A stretch of 64,000 nucleotides of DNA from Luidia sarsii (lineage: Eukaryota; Echinodermata; Asteroidea; Paxillosida; Luidiidae), in the NCBI GenBank assembly GCA_949987565.1, contig OX465104.1, forward strand, positions 24,391,757 through 24,455,756, in the 5' to 3' direction. Positions 1 through 12,200 of this stretch are shown piece after piece (the first letter of the stretch is position 1; each line of letters starts with the position of its first letter). The notes below the pieces were generated by a model. It did not search any database. It was not told where the DNA came from and saw nothing but the letters and a program-made list of their open reading frames with translations. Position numbers and translations under genes: made by a program.

Positions 1-8
1 GCAAAGTT

Positions 9-242
9 TCAAGGATCAAAACCTAAAATGTATTACGATATGAACACGCAAGAACTATATCTCTGCCTATCACCTCCACAGCCAGCGAGTCAACGTCTAC
101 TCGTATGAATACACAGTTGACACTCAGACAGATGAAGGGTCGTTGCCTTTCCCTGGAAAACCATCAAAAGAAATGTTCTCCAAACTCAGTAACTTTAACA
201 CTTGTTGTTAGAAGAACCCTAGGCCTCTTTCTAGGACAAATT
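9..242 (+). other. About 234-bp segment present in family L but absent from family S (representative)
   Basis: Aligning the two monomers places this interval as extra sequence between AAAGTT and TGAATGTCGTC. It carries two long overlapping forward frames. One reads through GYFYAKFQGSKPKMYYD and stops at about offset 103-105. The other opens around offset 56 and reads SQRVNVYSYEYTVDTQ and LPFPGKPSKEMF before a stop at about 208-210. Together they look like one coding stretch broken by a frameshift or a lost intron, but I recognise no domain. Whether it was inserted into L or lost from S cannot be decided here. No terminal inverted repeats were seen. Confidence 0.55.
218..235. repeat. Small inverted repeat CCTAG...CTAGG in each 464-bp unit (representative)
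   Basis: Perfect 5-bp arms around an 8-base loop, repeated in almost every L unit. Some block-1 units disrupt the right arm (CTATGA in place of CTAGGA, for example near 4409 and 6265) and some the left (CCTTAG, for example near 3467), so pairing is not strictly conserved. Probably incidental. Confidence 0.4.
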
Positions 243-304
243 TGAATGTCGTCAGCATAATATTTAATGAGATATTAATTTGCGAACCCTATCTTTCTGC
301 TCAG

Positions 305-363
305 TCACTCTCTGCCGTCGACCATTGTGCCAGCGACTGGACAATGGCAGCTCAGAGAAACAG
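305..363 (+). other. Exon-like 59-bp module of the 464-bp unit (representative copy)
   Basis: Preceded by a pyrimidine-rich acceptor-like CTTTCTGCTCAG and followed by a donor-like CAG|GTAGGG. The same arrangement occurs at offset 305-363 of every L unit, about 105 copies in the window. All three forward frames are open through the 59 bp. Two main alleles alternate: one has GACCATTGTGCC with GGCAGCTC, the other GACTATTATGCC with GGAAGCTC. The donor GT is destroyed in at least two copies: near 17996 (GT to GA) and at 38171 (GT to AT). The length is not a multiple of three, so serial inclusion would shift frame. That this is a relic or functional exon is inference; no transcript evidence is available. 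Confidence 0.5.
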
Positions 364-433
364 GTAGGGTCGCTCCCTTCTCCTAAAAATGTTTGAATAG
401 AAATTGACTCCGAATTCAGATGTTTTGATTTAG
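364..433 (+). other. Short intron-like segment of the 464-bp unit (representative)
   Basis: A 70-bp stretch from the donor-like GTAGGG to GATTTAG; CCACAG seven bases further on is an alternative acceptor. Joining the 59-bp segment in its third frame to the sequence after CCACAG, or in its first frame to the sequence after GATTTAG, gives in both cases an open frame of about 45 more codons. This includes the peptide GYFYAKFQGSKPKMYYD and ends at a TGA at offset about 103-105 of the next unit. I do not recognise a family. Sub-type units have the stronger acceptor TTTTCACTCAG here. Confidence 0.35.
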
Positions 434-3400
434 GCCACAGGAGGAATCCCAGGGCTATTTTTATGCAAAGTTTCAAGGATCAAAACCTAAAATGTATTAC
501 GATATGAACACGCAAGAACTATATCTCTGCCTATCACCTCCACAGACAGCGAGTCAACGTCTACTCGTATGAATACACAGTTGACACTCAGACAGATGAA
601 GGGTCGTTGCCTTTCCCTGGAAAACCATCAAAAGAAATGTTCTCCAAACTCAGTAACTTTAACACTTGTTGTTAGGAGAACCCTAGGCCTCTTTCTAGGA
701 CAAATTTGAATGTCGTCAGCATAATATTTAATGAGATATTAATTTGCGAACCCTATCTTTCTGCTCAGTCACTCTCTGCCGTCGACTATTATGCCAGCGA
801 CTGGACAATGGAAGCTCAGAGAAAAAGGTAGGGTCGCTCCCTTCTCCTAAAATTGTTTGAATAGAAGTTGACTCCGAATTCAGATGTTTTGATTTAGGCC
901 ACAGGAGGAATCCCAGGGCTACTTTTATGCAAAGTTTCAAGGATCAAAACCTAAAATGTATTACGATATGAACACGCAAGAACTATATCTCTGCCTATCA
1001 CCTCCACAGCCAGCAAATCAACGTCTACTCGTATGAATACACAGTTGACACTCAGACAGATGAAGGGTCGTTGCCTTTCCTTGGAAAACCATCGAAAGAA
1101 ATGTTCTCCAAACTCAGTAACTTTAACACTTGTTGTTAGAAGAACCCTAGGCCTCTTACTAGGCCAAATTTGAATGTCGTCAGCATAATATTTAATGAGA
1201 TATTAATTTGCGAACCCTATCTTTCTGCTCAGTCACTCTCTGCCGTCGACCATTGTGCCAGCGACTGGACAATGGCAGCTCAGAGAAACAGGTAGGGTCG
1301 CTCCCTTCTCCTGAAAATGTTTGAATAAAAATTGACTCCGAATTGAGATGTTTTCACTCAGCCCACTGGAGGAATCCCAGGGCTACTTTCATGCCAAGTT
1401 TCAAGGATCAAAACCTAAAATGTATTACGATATGAACACGCAAGAACTATATCTCTGCCTATCACCTCCACAGCCAGCGAGTCAACGTCTACTCGTATGA
1501 TTATACAGTTGACACTCAGACAGATGAAGGGTCGTTGCCTTTCCCTGGAAAACCATCGAAAGAAATGTTCTCCAAACTCAGTAACTTTAACACTTGTTGT
1601 TAGAAGAACCCTAGGCCTCTTTCTAGGCCAAATTTGAATGTCGTCAGCATAATATTTAATGAGATAATAATTTGCGAACCCTATCTTTCTGCTCAGTCAC
1701 TCTCTGCCGTCGACTATTATGCCAGCGACTGGACAATGGAAGCTCAGAGAAAAAGGTAGGGTCGCTCCCTTCTCCTAAAAATGTTTGAATAGAAGTTGAC
1801 TCCGAATTCAGATGTTTTGATTTAGGCCACAGGAGGAATCCCAGGGCTACTTGTATGCAAAGTTTCAAGGATCAAAACCTAAAATGTATTACGATATGAA
1901 CACGCAAGAACTATATCTCTGCCTATCACCTCCACAGCAAGCGAGTCAACGTCTACTCGTATGAATACACAGTTGACACTCAGACAGATGAAGGGTCGTT
2001 GCCTTTCCCTGGAAAACCATCAAAAGAAATGTTCTCCAAACTCAGTAACTTTAACACTTGTTGTTAGAAGAACCCTAGGCCTCTTTCTAGGACAAATTTG
2101 AATGTCATCAGCATAATATTTAATGAGATATTAATTTGCGAACCCTATCTTTCTGCTCAGTCACTCTCTGCCGTCGACCATTGTGCCAGCGACTAGACAA
2201 TGGCAGCTCAGAGAAACAGGTAGGGTCGCTCCCTTCTCCTGAAAATGTTTGAACAGAAATTGACTCCGAATTCAGATGTTTTGATTTAAACCACCGGAGG
2301 AATCCGAGGGCTACTTTTATGCAAAGTTTCAAGGATCAAAACCTAAAATGTATTACGATATGAACACGCAAGGACTATATCTCTGCCTAACACCTAAAAA
2401 GCCAGCGAGTCAACGTCTACTCGTATGAATACACAGTTGACACTCAGACAGATGAAGGGTCGTTGCCTTTCCCTGGAAAACCATCAAAAGAAATGTTCTC
2501 CAAACTCAGTAACTTTAACACTTGTTGTTAGAAGAACCCTAGGCCTCTTTCTAGGACAAATTTGAATGTCGTCAGCATAATATTTAATGAGATATTAATT
2601 TGCGAACCCTATCTTTCTGCTCAGCCACTCTCTGCCGTCGACTATTATGCCAGCGACTGGACAATGGAAGCTCAGAGAAACAGGTAGGGTCGCTCCCTTC
2701 TCCTGAAAATGTTTGAATAGAAATTGACTCCGAATTCAGATGTTTTGATTTAGGCCACAGGAGGAATCCCAGGGCTACTTTTATGCAAAGTTTCAAGGAT
2801 CAAAACCTAAAATGTATTACGATATGAACACGCAAGAACTATATCTCTGCCTATCACCTCCACAGCCAGCGAGTCAACGTCTACTCGTATGAATACACAG
2901 TTGACACTCAGACAGATGAAGGGTCGTTGCCTTTCCCTGGAAAACCATCAAAAGAAATGTTCTCCAAACTCAGTAACTTTAACACTTGTTGTTAGAAGAA
3001 CCCTAGGCCTCTTTCTAGGACAAATTTGAATGTCGTCAGCATAATATTTAATGAGATATTAATTTGCGAACCCTATCTTTCTGCTCAGCCACTCTCTGCC
3101 GTCGACTATTATGCCAGCGACTGGACAATGGAAGCTCAGAGAAAAAGGTAGGGTCGCTCCCTTCTCCTGAAAATGTTTGAATAGAAATTGACTCCGAATT
3201 CAGATGTTTTGATTTAGGCCACAGGAGGAATCCCAGGGCTACTTTTATGCAAAGTTTCAAGAATCAAAACCTAAAATGTATTACGATATGAACACGCAAG
3301 AACTATATCTCTGCCTATCACCTCCACAGCCAGGGAGTCAACGTCTACTCGTATGAATACACAGTTGACACTCAGACAGATGAAGGGTCGTTGCCTTTCC

Positions 3401-3712
3401 CTGGAAAACCATCAAAAGAAATGTTCTCCAAACTCAGTAACTTTAACACTTGTTGTTAGAAGAACCTTAGGCCTCTTTCTAGGACAAATTTGAATGTCGT
3501 CAGCATAATATTTAATGAGATATTAATTTGCGAACCCTATCTTTCTGCTCAGTCACTCTCTGCCCTCGACCATTGTGCCAGCGACTGGACAATGGAAGCT
3601 CAGAGAAACAGGTAGGGTCGCTCCCTTCTCCTGAAAATGTTTGAATAGAAATTGACTCCGAATTCAGATGTTTTGATTTAGGCCACAGGAGGAATCCCAG
3701 GGCTACTTTTAT

Positions 3713-6700
3713 GCAAAGTTTCAAGGATCAAAACCTAAAATGTATTACGATATGAACACGCAAGAACTATATCTCTGCCTATCACCTCCACAGCCAGCGA
3801 GTCAACGTCTACTCGTATGAATACACAGTTGACACTCAGACAGATGAAGGGTCGTTGCCTTTCCCTGGAAAACCATCAAAAGAAATGTTCTCCAAACTCA
3901 GTAACTTTAACACTTGTTGTTAGAAGAACCCTAGGCCTCTTTCTAGGACAAATTTGAATGTCGTCAGCATAATATTTGATGAGATATTAATTTGCGAACC
4001 CTATCTTTCTGCTCAGTCACTCTCTGCCGTCGACCATTGTGCCAGCGACTGGACAATGGCAGCTCAGAGAAACAGGTAGGGTCGCTCCCTTCTCCTGAAA
4101 ATGTTTGAATAGAAATTGACTCCGAATTCAGATGTTTTGATTTAGGCCACAGGAGGAATCCCAGGGCTACTTTTATGCACAGTTTCAAGGATCAAAACCT
4201 AAAATGTATTACGATATGAACACGCAAGAACTATATCTCTGCCTATCACCTCCACAGCCAGCGAGTCAACGTCTACTCGTATGAATACACAGTTGACACT
4301 CAGACAGATGAAGGTTCGTTGCCTTTCCCTGGAAAACCATCAAAAGAAATGTTCTCCAAACTCAGTAACTTTAACACTTGTTGTTAGAAGAACCCTAGGC
4401 CTCTTTCTATGACAAATTTGAATGTCGTCAGCATAATATTTGATGAGATATTAATTTGCGAACCCTATCTTTCTGCTCAGTCACTCTCTGCCGTCGACTA
4501 TTATGCCAGCGACTGGACAATGGAAGCTCAGAGAAACAGGTAGGGTCGCTCCCTTCTCCTGAAAATGTTTGAATAGAAATTGACTCCGAATTCAGATGTT
4601 TTGATTTAGGCCACAGGAGGAATCCCAGGGCTACTTTTATGCAAAGTTTCAAGGATCAAAACCTAAAATGTATTACGATATGAACACGCAAGAACTATAT
4701 CTCTGCCTATCACCTCCACAGCCAGCGAGTCAACGTCTACTCGTATGAATACACAGTTGACACTCAGACAGATGAAGGGTCGTTGCCTTTCCCTGGAAAA
4801 CCATCAAAAGAAATGTTCTCCAAACTCAGTAACTTTAACACTTGTTGTTAGAAGAACCTTAGGCCTCTTTCTAGGACAAATTTGAATGTCGTCAGCATAA
4901 TATTTAATGAGATATTAATTTGCGAACCCTATCTTTCTGCTCAGTCACTCTCTGCCGTCGACCATTGTGCCAGCGACTGGACAATGGAAGCTCAGAGAAA
5001 CAGGTAGGGTCGCTCCCTTCTCCTGAAAATGTTTGAATAGAAATTGACTCCGATTTCAGATGTTTTGATTTAGGCCACAGGAGGAATCCCAGGGCTACTT
5101 TTATGCAAAGTTTCAAGGATCAAAACCTAAAATGTATTACGATATGAACACGCAAGAACTATATCTCTGCCTATCACCTCCACAGCCAGCGAGTCAACGT
5201 CTACTCGTATGAATACACAGTTGACACTCAGACAGATGAAGGGTCGTTGCCTTTCCCTGGAAAACCATCAAATGAAATGTTCTCCAAACTCAGTAACTTT
5301 AACACTTGTTGTTAGAAGAACCCTAGGCCTCTTTCTAGGACAAATTTGAATGTCGTCAGCATAATATTTAATGCGATATTAATTTGCGAACCCTATCTTT
5401 CTGCTCAGTCACTCTCTGCCGTCGACTATTATGCCAGCGACTGGACAATGGAAGCTCAGAGAAACAGGTAGGGTCGCTCCCTTCTCCTGAAAATGTTTGA
5501 ATAGAAATTGACTCCGAATTCAGATGTTTTGATTTAGGCCACAGGAGGAATCCCAGGGCTACTTTTATGCAAAGTTTCAAGGATCAAAACCTAAAATGTA
5601 TTACGATATGAACACGCAAGAACTATATCTCTGCCTATCACCTCCACAGCCAGCGAGTCAACGTCTACTCGTATGAATACACAGTTGACACTCAGACAGA
5701 TGAAGGGTCGTTGCCTTTCCCTGGAAAACCATCAAAAGAAATGTTCTCCAAACTCAGTAACTTTAACACTTGTTGTTAGAAGAACCCTAGGCCTCTTTCT
5801 AGGACAAATTTGAATGTCGTCAGCATAATATTTGATGAGATATTAATTTGCGAACCCTATCTTTCTGCTCAGTCACTCTCTGCCGTCGACCATTGTGCCA
5901 GCGACTGGACAATGGCAGCTCAGAGAAACAGGTAGGGTCGCTCCCTTCTCCTGAAAATGTTTGAATAGAAATTGACTCCGAATTCAGATGTTTTGATTTA
6001 GGCCACAGGAGGAATCCCAGGGCTACTTTTATGCACAGTTTCAAGGATCAAAACCTAAAATGTATTACGATATGAACACGCAAGAACTATATCTCTGCCT
6101 ATCACCTCCACAGCCAGCGAGTCAACGTCTACTCGTATGAATACACAGTTGACACTCAGACAGATGAAGGTTCGTTGCCTTTCCCTGGAAAACCATCAAA
6201 AGAAATGTTCTCCAAACTCAGTAACTTTAACACTTGTTGTTAGAAGAACCCTAGGCCTCTTTCTATGACAAATTTGAATGTCGTCAGCATAATATTTGAT
6301 GAGATATTAATTTGCGAACCCTATCTTTCTGCTCAGTCACTCTCTGCCGTCGACTATTATGCCAGCGACTGGACAATGGAAGCTCAGAGAAACAGGTAGG
6401 GTCGCTCCCTTCTCCTGAAAATGTTTGAATAGAAATTGACTCCGAATTCAGATGTTTTGATTTAGGCCACAGGAGGAATCCCAGGGCTACTTTTATGCAA
6501 AGTTTCAAGGATCAAAACCTAAAATGTATTACGATATGAACACGCAAGAACTATATCTCTGCCTATCACCTCCACAGCCAGCGAGTCAACGTCTACTCGT
6601 ATGAATACACAGTTGACACTCAGACAGATGAAGGGTCGTTGCCTTTCCCTGGAAAACCATCAAAAGAAATGTTCTCCAAACTCAGTAACTTTAACACTTG

Positions 6701-7424
6701 TTGTTAGAAGAACCTTAGGCCTCTTTCTAGGACAAATTTGAATGTCGTCAGCATAATATTTAATGAGATATTAATTTGCGAACCCTATCTTTCTGCTCAG
6801 TCACTCTCTGCCGTCGACCATTGTGCCAGCGACTGGACAATGGAAGCTCAGAGAAACAGGTAGGGTCGCTCCCTTCTCCTGAAAATGTTTGAATAGAAAT
6901 TGACTCCGATTTCAGATGTTTTGATTTAGGCCACAGGAGGAATCCCAGGGCTACTTTTATGCAAAGTTTCAAGGATCAAAACCTAAAATGTATTACGATA
7001 TGAACACGCAAGAACTATATCTCTGCCTATCACCTCCACAGCCAGCGAGTCAACGTCTACTCGTATGAATACACAGTTGACACTCAGACAGATGAAGGGT
7101 CGTTGCCTTTCCCTGGAAAACCATCAAATGAAATGTTCTCCAAACTCAGTAACTTTAACACTTGTTGTTAGAAGAACCCTAGGCCTCTTTCTAGGACAAA
7201 TTTGAATGTCGTCAGCATAATATTTAATGCGATATTAATTTGCGAACCCTATCTTTCTGCTCAGTCACTCTCTGCCGTCGACCATTGTGCCAGCGACTGG
7301 ACAATGGCAGCTCAGAGAAACAGGTAGGGTCGCTCCCTTCTCCTGAAAATGTTTGAATAGAAATTGACTCCGAATTCAGATGTTTTGATTTAGGCCACAG
7401 GAGGAATCCCAGGGCTACTTTTAT
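3713..7424. repeat. 1,856-bp higher-order repeat (four L units, tandem duplicate)
   Basis: Private variants recur at exactly 4 x 464 bp: a GCACAG unit start (4177 and 6033), GGTTCG in place of GGGTCG (about 4313 and 6169), CCGATTTCAG (about 5051 and 6907) and CAAATGAAATG (about 5269 and 7125). The arrangement shows duplication of a four-unit block; exact ends are uncertain by a few hundred bases. The last unit differs in the 59-bp module allele (GACTATTATGCC in the first copy, GACCATTGTGCC in the second), a sign of later recombination. Confidence 0.85.
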
Positions 7425-9284
7425 GCAAAGTTTCAAGGATCAAAACCTAAAATGTATTACGATATGAACACGCAAGAACTATATCTCTGCCTATCACCTC
7501 CACAGCCAGCGAGTCAACGTCTACTCGTATGAATACACAGTTGACACTCAGACAGATGAAGGTTCGTTGCCTTTCCCTGGAAAACCATCAAAAGAAATGT
7601 TCTCCAAACTCAGTAACTTTAACACTTGTTGTTAGAAGAACCCTAGGCCTCTTTCTATGACAAATTTGAATGTCGTCAGCATAATATTTGATGAGATATT
7701 AATTTGCGAACCCTATCTTTCTGCTCAGTCACTCTCTGCCGTCGACTATTATGCCAGCGACTGGACAATGGAAGCTCAGAGAAACAGGTAGGGTCGCTCC
7801 CTTCTCCTGAAAATGTTTGAATAGAAATTGACTCCGAATTCAGATGTTTTGATTTAGGCCACAGGAGGAATCCCAGGGCTACTTTTATGCAAAGTTTCAA
7901 GGATCAAAACCTAAAATGTATTACGATATGAACACGCAAGAACTATATCTCTGCCTATCACCTCCACAGCCAGCGAGTCAACGTCTACTCGTATGAATAC
8001 ACAGTTGACACTCAGACAGATGAAGGGTCGTTGCCTTTCCCTGGAAAACCATCAAAAGAAATGTTCTCCAAACTCAGTAACTTTAACACTTGTTGTTAGA
8101 AGAACCCTAGGCCTCTTTCTAGGACAAATTTGAATGTCGTCAGCATAATATTTAATGAGATATTAATTTGCGAACCCTATCTTTCTGCTCAGCCACTCTC
8201 TGCCGTCGACTATTATGCCAGCGACTGGACAATGGAAGCTCAGAGAAAAAGGTAGGGTCGCTCCCTTCTCCTGAAAATGTTTGAATAGAAATTGACTCCG
8301 AATTCAGATGTTTTGATTTAGGCCACAGGAGGAATCCCAGGGCTACTTTTATGCAAAGTTTCAAGAATCAAAACCTAAAATGTATTACGATATGAACACG
8401 CAAGAACTATATCTCTGCCTATCACCTCCACAGCCAGGGAGTCAACGTCTACTCGTATGAATACACAGTTGACACTCAGACAGATGAAGGGTCGTTGCCT
8501 TTCCCTGGAAAACCATCAAAAGAAATGTTCTCCAAACTCAGTAACTTTAACACTTGTTGTTAGAAGAACCTTAGGCCTCTTTCTAGGACAAATTTGAATG
8601 TCGTCAGCATAATATTTAATGAGATATTAATTTGCGAACCCTATCTTTCTGCTCAGTCACTCTCTGCCGTCGACCATTGTGCCAGCGACTGGACAATGGA
8701 AGCTCAGAGAAACAGGTAGGGTCGCTCCCTTCTCCTGAAAATGTTTGAATAGAAATTGACTCCGAATTCAGATGTTTTGATTTAGGCCACAGGAGGAATC
8801 CCAGGGCTACTTTTATGCAAAGTTTCAAGGATCAAAACCTAAAATGTATTACGATATGAACACGCAAGAACTATATCTCTGCCTATCACCTCCACAGCCA
8901 GCGAGTCAACGTCTACTCGTATGAATACACAGTTGACACTCAGACAGATGAAGGGTCGTTGCCTTTCCCTGGAAAACCATCAAATGAAATGTTCTCCAAA
9001 CTCAGTAACTTTAACACTTGTTGTTAGAAGAACCCTAGGCCTCTTTCTAGGACAAATTTGAATGTCGTCAGCATAATATTTAATGCGATATTAATTTGCG
9101 AACCCTATCTTTCTGCTCAGTCACTCTCTGCCGTCGACCATTGTGCCAGCGACTGGACAATGGCAGCTCAGAGAAACAGGTAGGGTCGCTCCCTTCTCCT
9201 GAAAATGTTTGAATAGAAATTGACTCCGAATTCAGATGTTTTGATTTAGGCCACAGGAGGAATCCCAGGGCTACTTTTATGCAA

Positions 9285-12200
9285 AGTTTCAAGGATCAAA
9301 ACCTAAAATGTATTACGATATGAACACGCAAGAACTATATCTCTGCCTATCACCTCCACAGCCAGCGAGTCAACGTCTACTCGTATGAATACACAGTTGA
9401 CACTCAGACAGATAAAGGGTCGTTGCCTTTCCCTGGAAAACCATCAAAAGAAATGTTCTCCAAACTCAGTAACTTTAACACTTGTTGTTAGAAGAACCCT
9501 AGGCCTCTTTCTAGGACAAATTTGAATGTCGTCAGCATAATATTTGATGAGATATTAATTTGCAAACCCTATCTTTCTGCTCAGTCACTCTCTGCCGTCG
9601 ACCATTGTGCCAGCGACTGGACAATGGCAGCTCAGAGAAACAGGTAGGGTCGCTCCCTTCTCCTGAAAATGTTTGAATAGAAATTGACTCCGAATTCAGA
9701 TGTTTTGATTTAGGCCACAGGAGGAATCCCAGGGCTACTTTTATGCAAAGTTTCAAGGATCAAAACCTAAAATGTATTACGATATGAACACGCAAGAACT
9801 ATATCTCTGCCTATCACCTCCACAGCCAGCGAGTCAACGTCTACTCGTATGAATACACAGTTGACACTCAGACAGATGAAGGTTCGTTGCCTTTCCCTGG
9901 AAAACCATCAAAAGAAATGTTCTCCAAACTCAGTAACTTTAACACTTGTTGTTAGAAGAACCCTAGGCCTCTTTCTATGACAAATTTGAATGTCGTCAGC
10001 ATAATATTTGATGAGATATTAATTTGCGAACCCTATCTTTCTGCTCAGTCACTCTCTGCCGTCGACCATTGTGCCAGCGACTGGACAATGGCAGCTCAGA
10101 GAAACAGGTAGGGTCGCTCCCTTCTCCTGAAAATGTTTGAATAGAAATTGACTCCGAATTCAGATGTTTTGATTTAGGCCACAGGAGGAATCCCAGGGCT
10201 ACTTTTATGCAAAGTTTCAAGGATCAAAACCTAAAATGTATTACGATATGAACACGCAAGAACTATATCTCTGCCTATCACCTCCACAGCCAGCGAGTCA
10301 ACGTCTACTCGTATGAATACACAGTTGACACTCAGACAGATGAAGGTTCGTTGCCTTTCCCTGGAAAACCATCAAAAGAAATGTTCTCCAAACTCAGTAA
10401 CTTTAACACTTGTTGTTAGAAGAACCCTAGGCCTCTTTCTATGACAAATTTGAATGTCGTCAGCATAATATTTGATGAGATATTAATTTGCGAACCCTAT
10501 CTTTCTGCTCAGTCACTCTCTGCCGTCGACCATTGTGCCAGCGACTGGACAATGGCAGCTCAGAGAAACAGGTAGGGTCGCTCCCTTCTCCTGAAAATGT
10601 TTGAATAGAAATTGACTCCGAATTCAGATGTTTTGATTTAGGCCACAGGAGGAATCCCAGGGCTACTTCTATGCAAAGTTTCAAGGATCAAAACCTAAAA
10701 TGTATTACGATATGAACACGCAAGAACTATATCTCTGCCTATCACCTCCACAGCCAGCGAGTCAACGTCTACTCGTATGAATACACAGTTGACACTCAGA
10801 CAGATGAAGGGTCGTTGCCTTTCCCTGGAAAACCATCAAAAGAAATGTTCTCCAAACTCAGTAACTTTAACACTTGTTGTTAGAAGAACCCTAGGCCTCT
10901 TTCTAGGACAAATTTGAATGTCGTCAGCATAATATTTAATGAGATATTAATTTGCGAACCCTATCTTTCTGCTCAGCCACTCTCTGCCGTCGACTATTAT
11001 GCCAGCGACTGGACAATGGAAGCTCAGAGAAAAAGGTAGGGTCGCTCCCTTCTCCTGAAAATGTTTGAATAGAAATTGACTCCGAATTCAGATGTTTTGA
11101 TTTAGGCCACAGGAGGAATCCCAGGGCTACTTTTATGCAAAGTTTCAAGAATCAAAACCTAAAATGTATTACGATATGAACACGCAAGAACTATATCTCT
11201 GCCTATCACCTCCACAGCCAGGGAGTCAACGTCTACTCGTATGAATACACAGTTGACACTCAGACAGATGAAGGGTCGTTGCCTTTCCCTGGAAAACCAT
11301 CAAAAGAAATGTTCTCCAAACTCAGTAACTTTAACACTTGTTGTTAGAAGAACCTTAGGCCTCTTTCTAGGACAAATTTGAATGTCGTCAGCATAATATT
11401 TAATGAGATATTAATTTGCGAACCCTATCTTTCTGCTCAGTCACTCTCTGCCGTCGACCATTGTGCCAGCGACTGGACAATGGAAGGTCAGAGAAACAGG
11501 TAGGGTCGCTCCCTTCTCCTGAAAATGTTTGAATAGAAATTGACTCCGAATTCAGATGTTTTGATTTAGGCCACAGGAGGAATCCCAGGGCTACTTTTAT
11601 GCAAAGTTTCAAGGATCAAAACCTAAAATGTATTACGATATGAACACGCAAGAACTATATCTCTGCCTATCACCTCCACAGCCAGCGAGTCAACGTCTAC
11701 TCGTATGAATACACAGTTGACACTCAGACAGATGAAGGGTCGTTGCCTTTCCCTGGAAAACCATCAAATGAAATGTTCTCCAAACTCAGTAACTTTAACA
11801 CTTGTTGTTAGAAGAACCCTAGGCCTCTTTCTAGGACAAATTTGAATGTCGTCAGCATAATATTTAATGCGATATTAATTTGCGAACCCTATCTTTCTGC
11901 TCAGTCACTCTCTGCCGTCGACCATTGTGCCAGCGACTGGACAATGGCAGCTCAGAGAAACAGGTAGGGTCGCTCCCTTCTCCTGAAAATGTTTGAATAG
12001 AAATTGACTCCGAATTCAGATGTTTTGATTTAGGCCACAGGAGGAATCCCAGGGCTACTTTTATGCAAAGTTTCAAGGATCAAAACCTAAAATGTATTAC
12101 GATATGAACACGCAAGAACTATATCTCTGCCTATCACCTCCACAGCCAGCGAGTCAACGTCTACTCGTATGATTATACAGTTGACACTCAGACAGATGAA

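Noticed and set aside
264..476. Minus-strand open frame of 70-74 codons recurring in nearly every 464-bp unit (MKLCIKVALGFLLWPKSKHL...)
   Set aside because: It recurs because the units are near-identical. It overlaps the splice-like landmarks antisense, is destroyed in several units (for example near 1.2-1.4, 26.2-26.4 and 32.5-32.7 kb), and shows no recognisable domain or start context.
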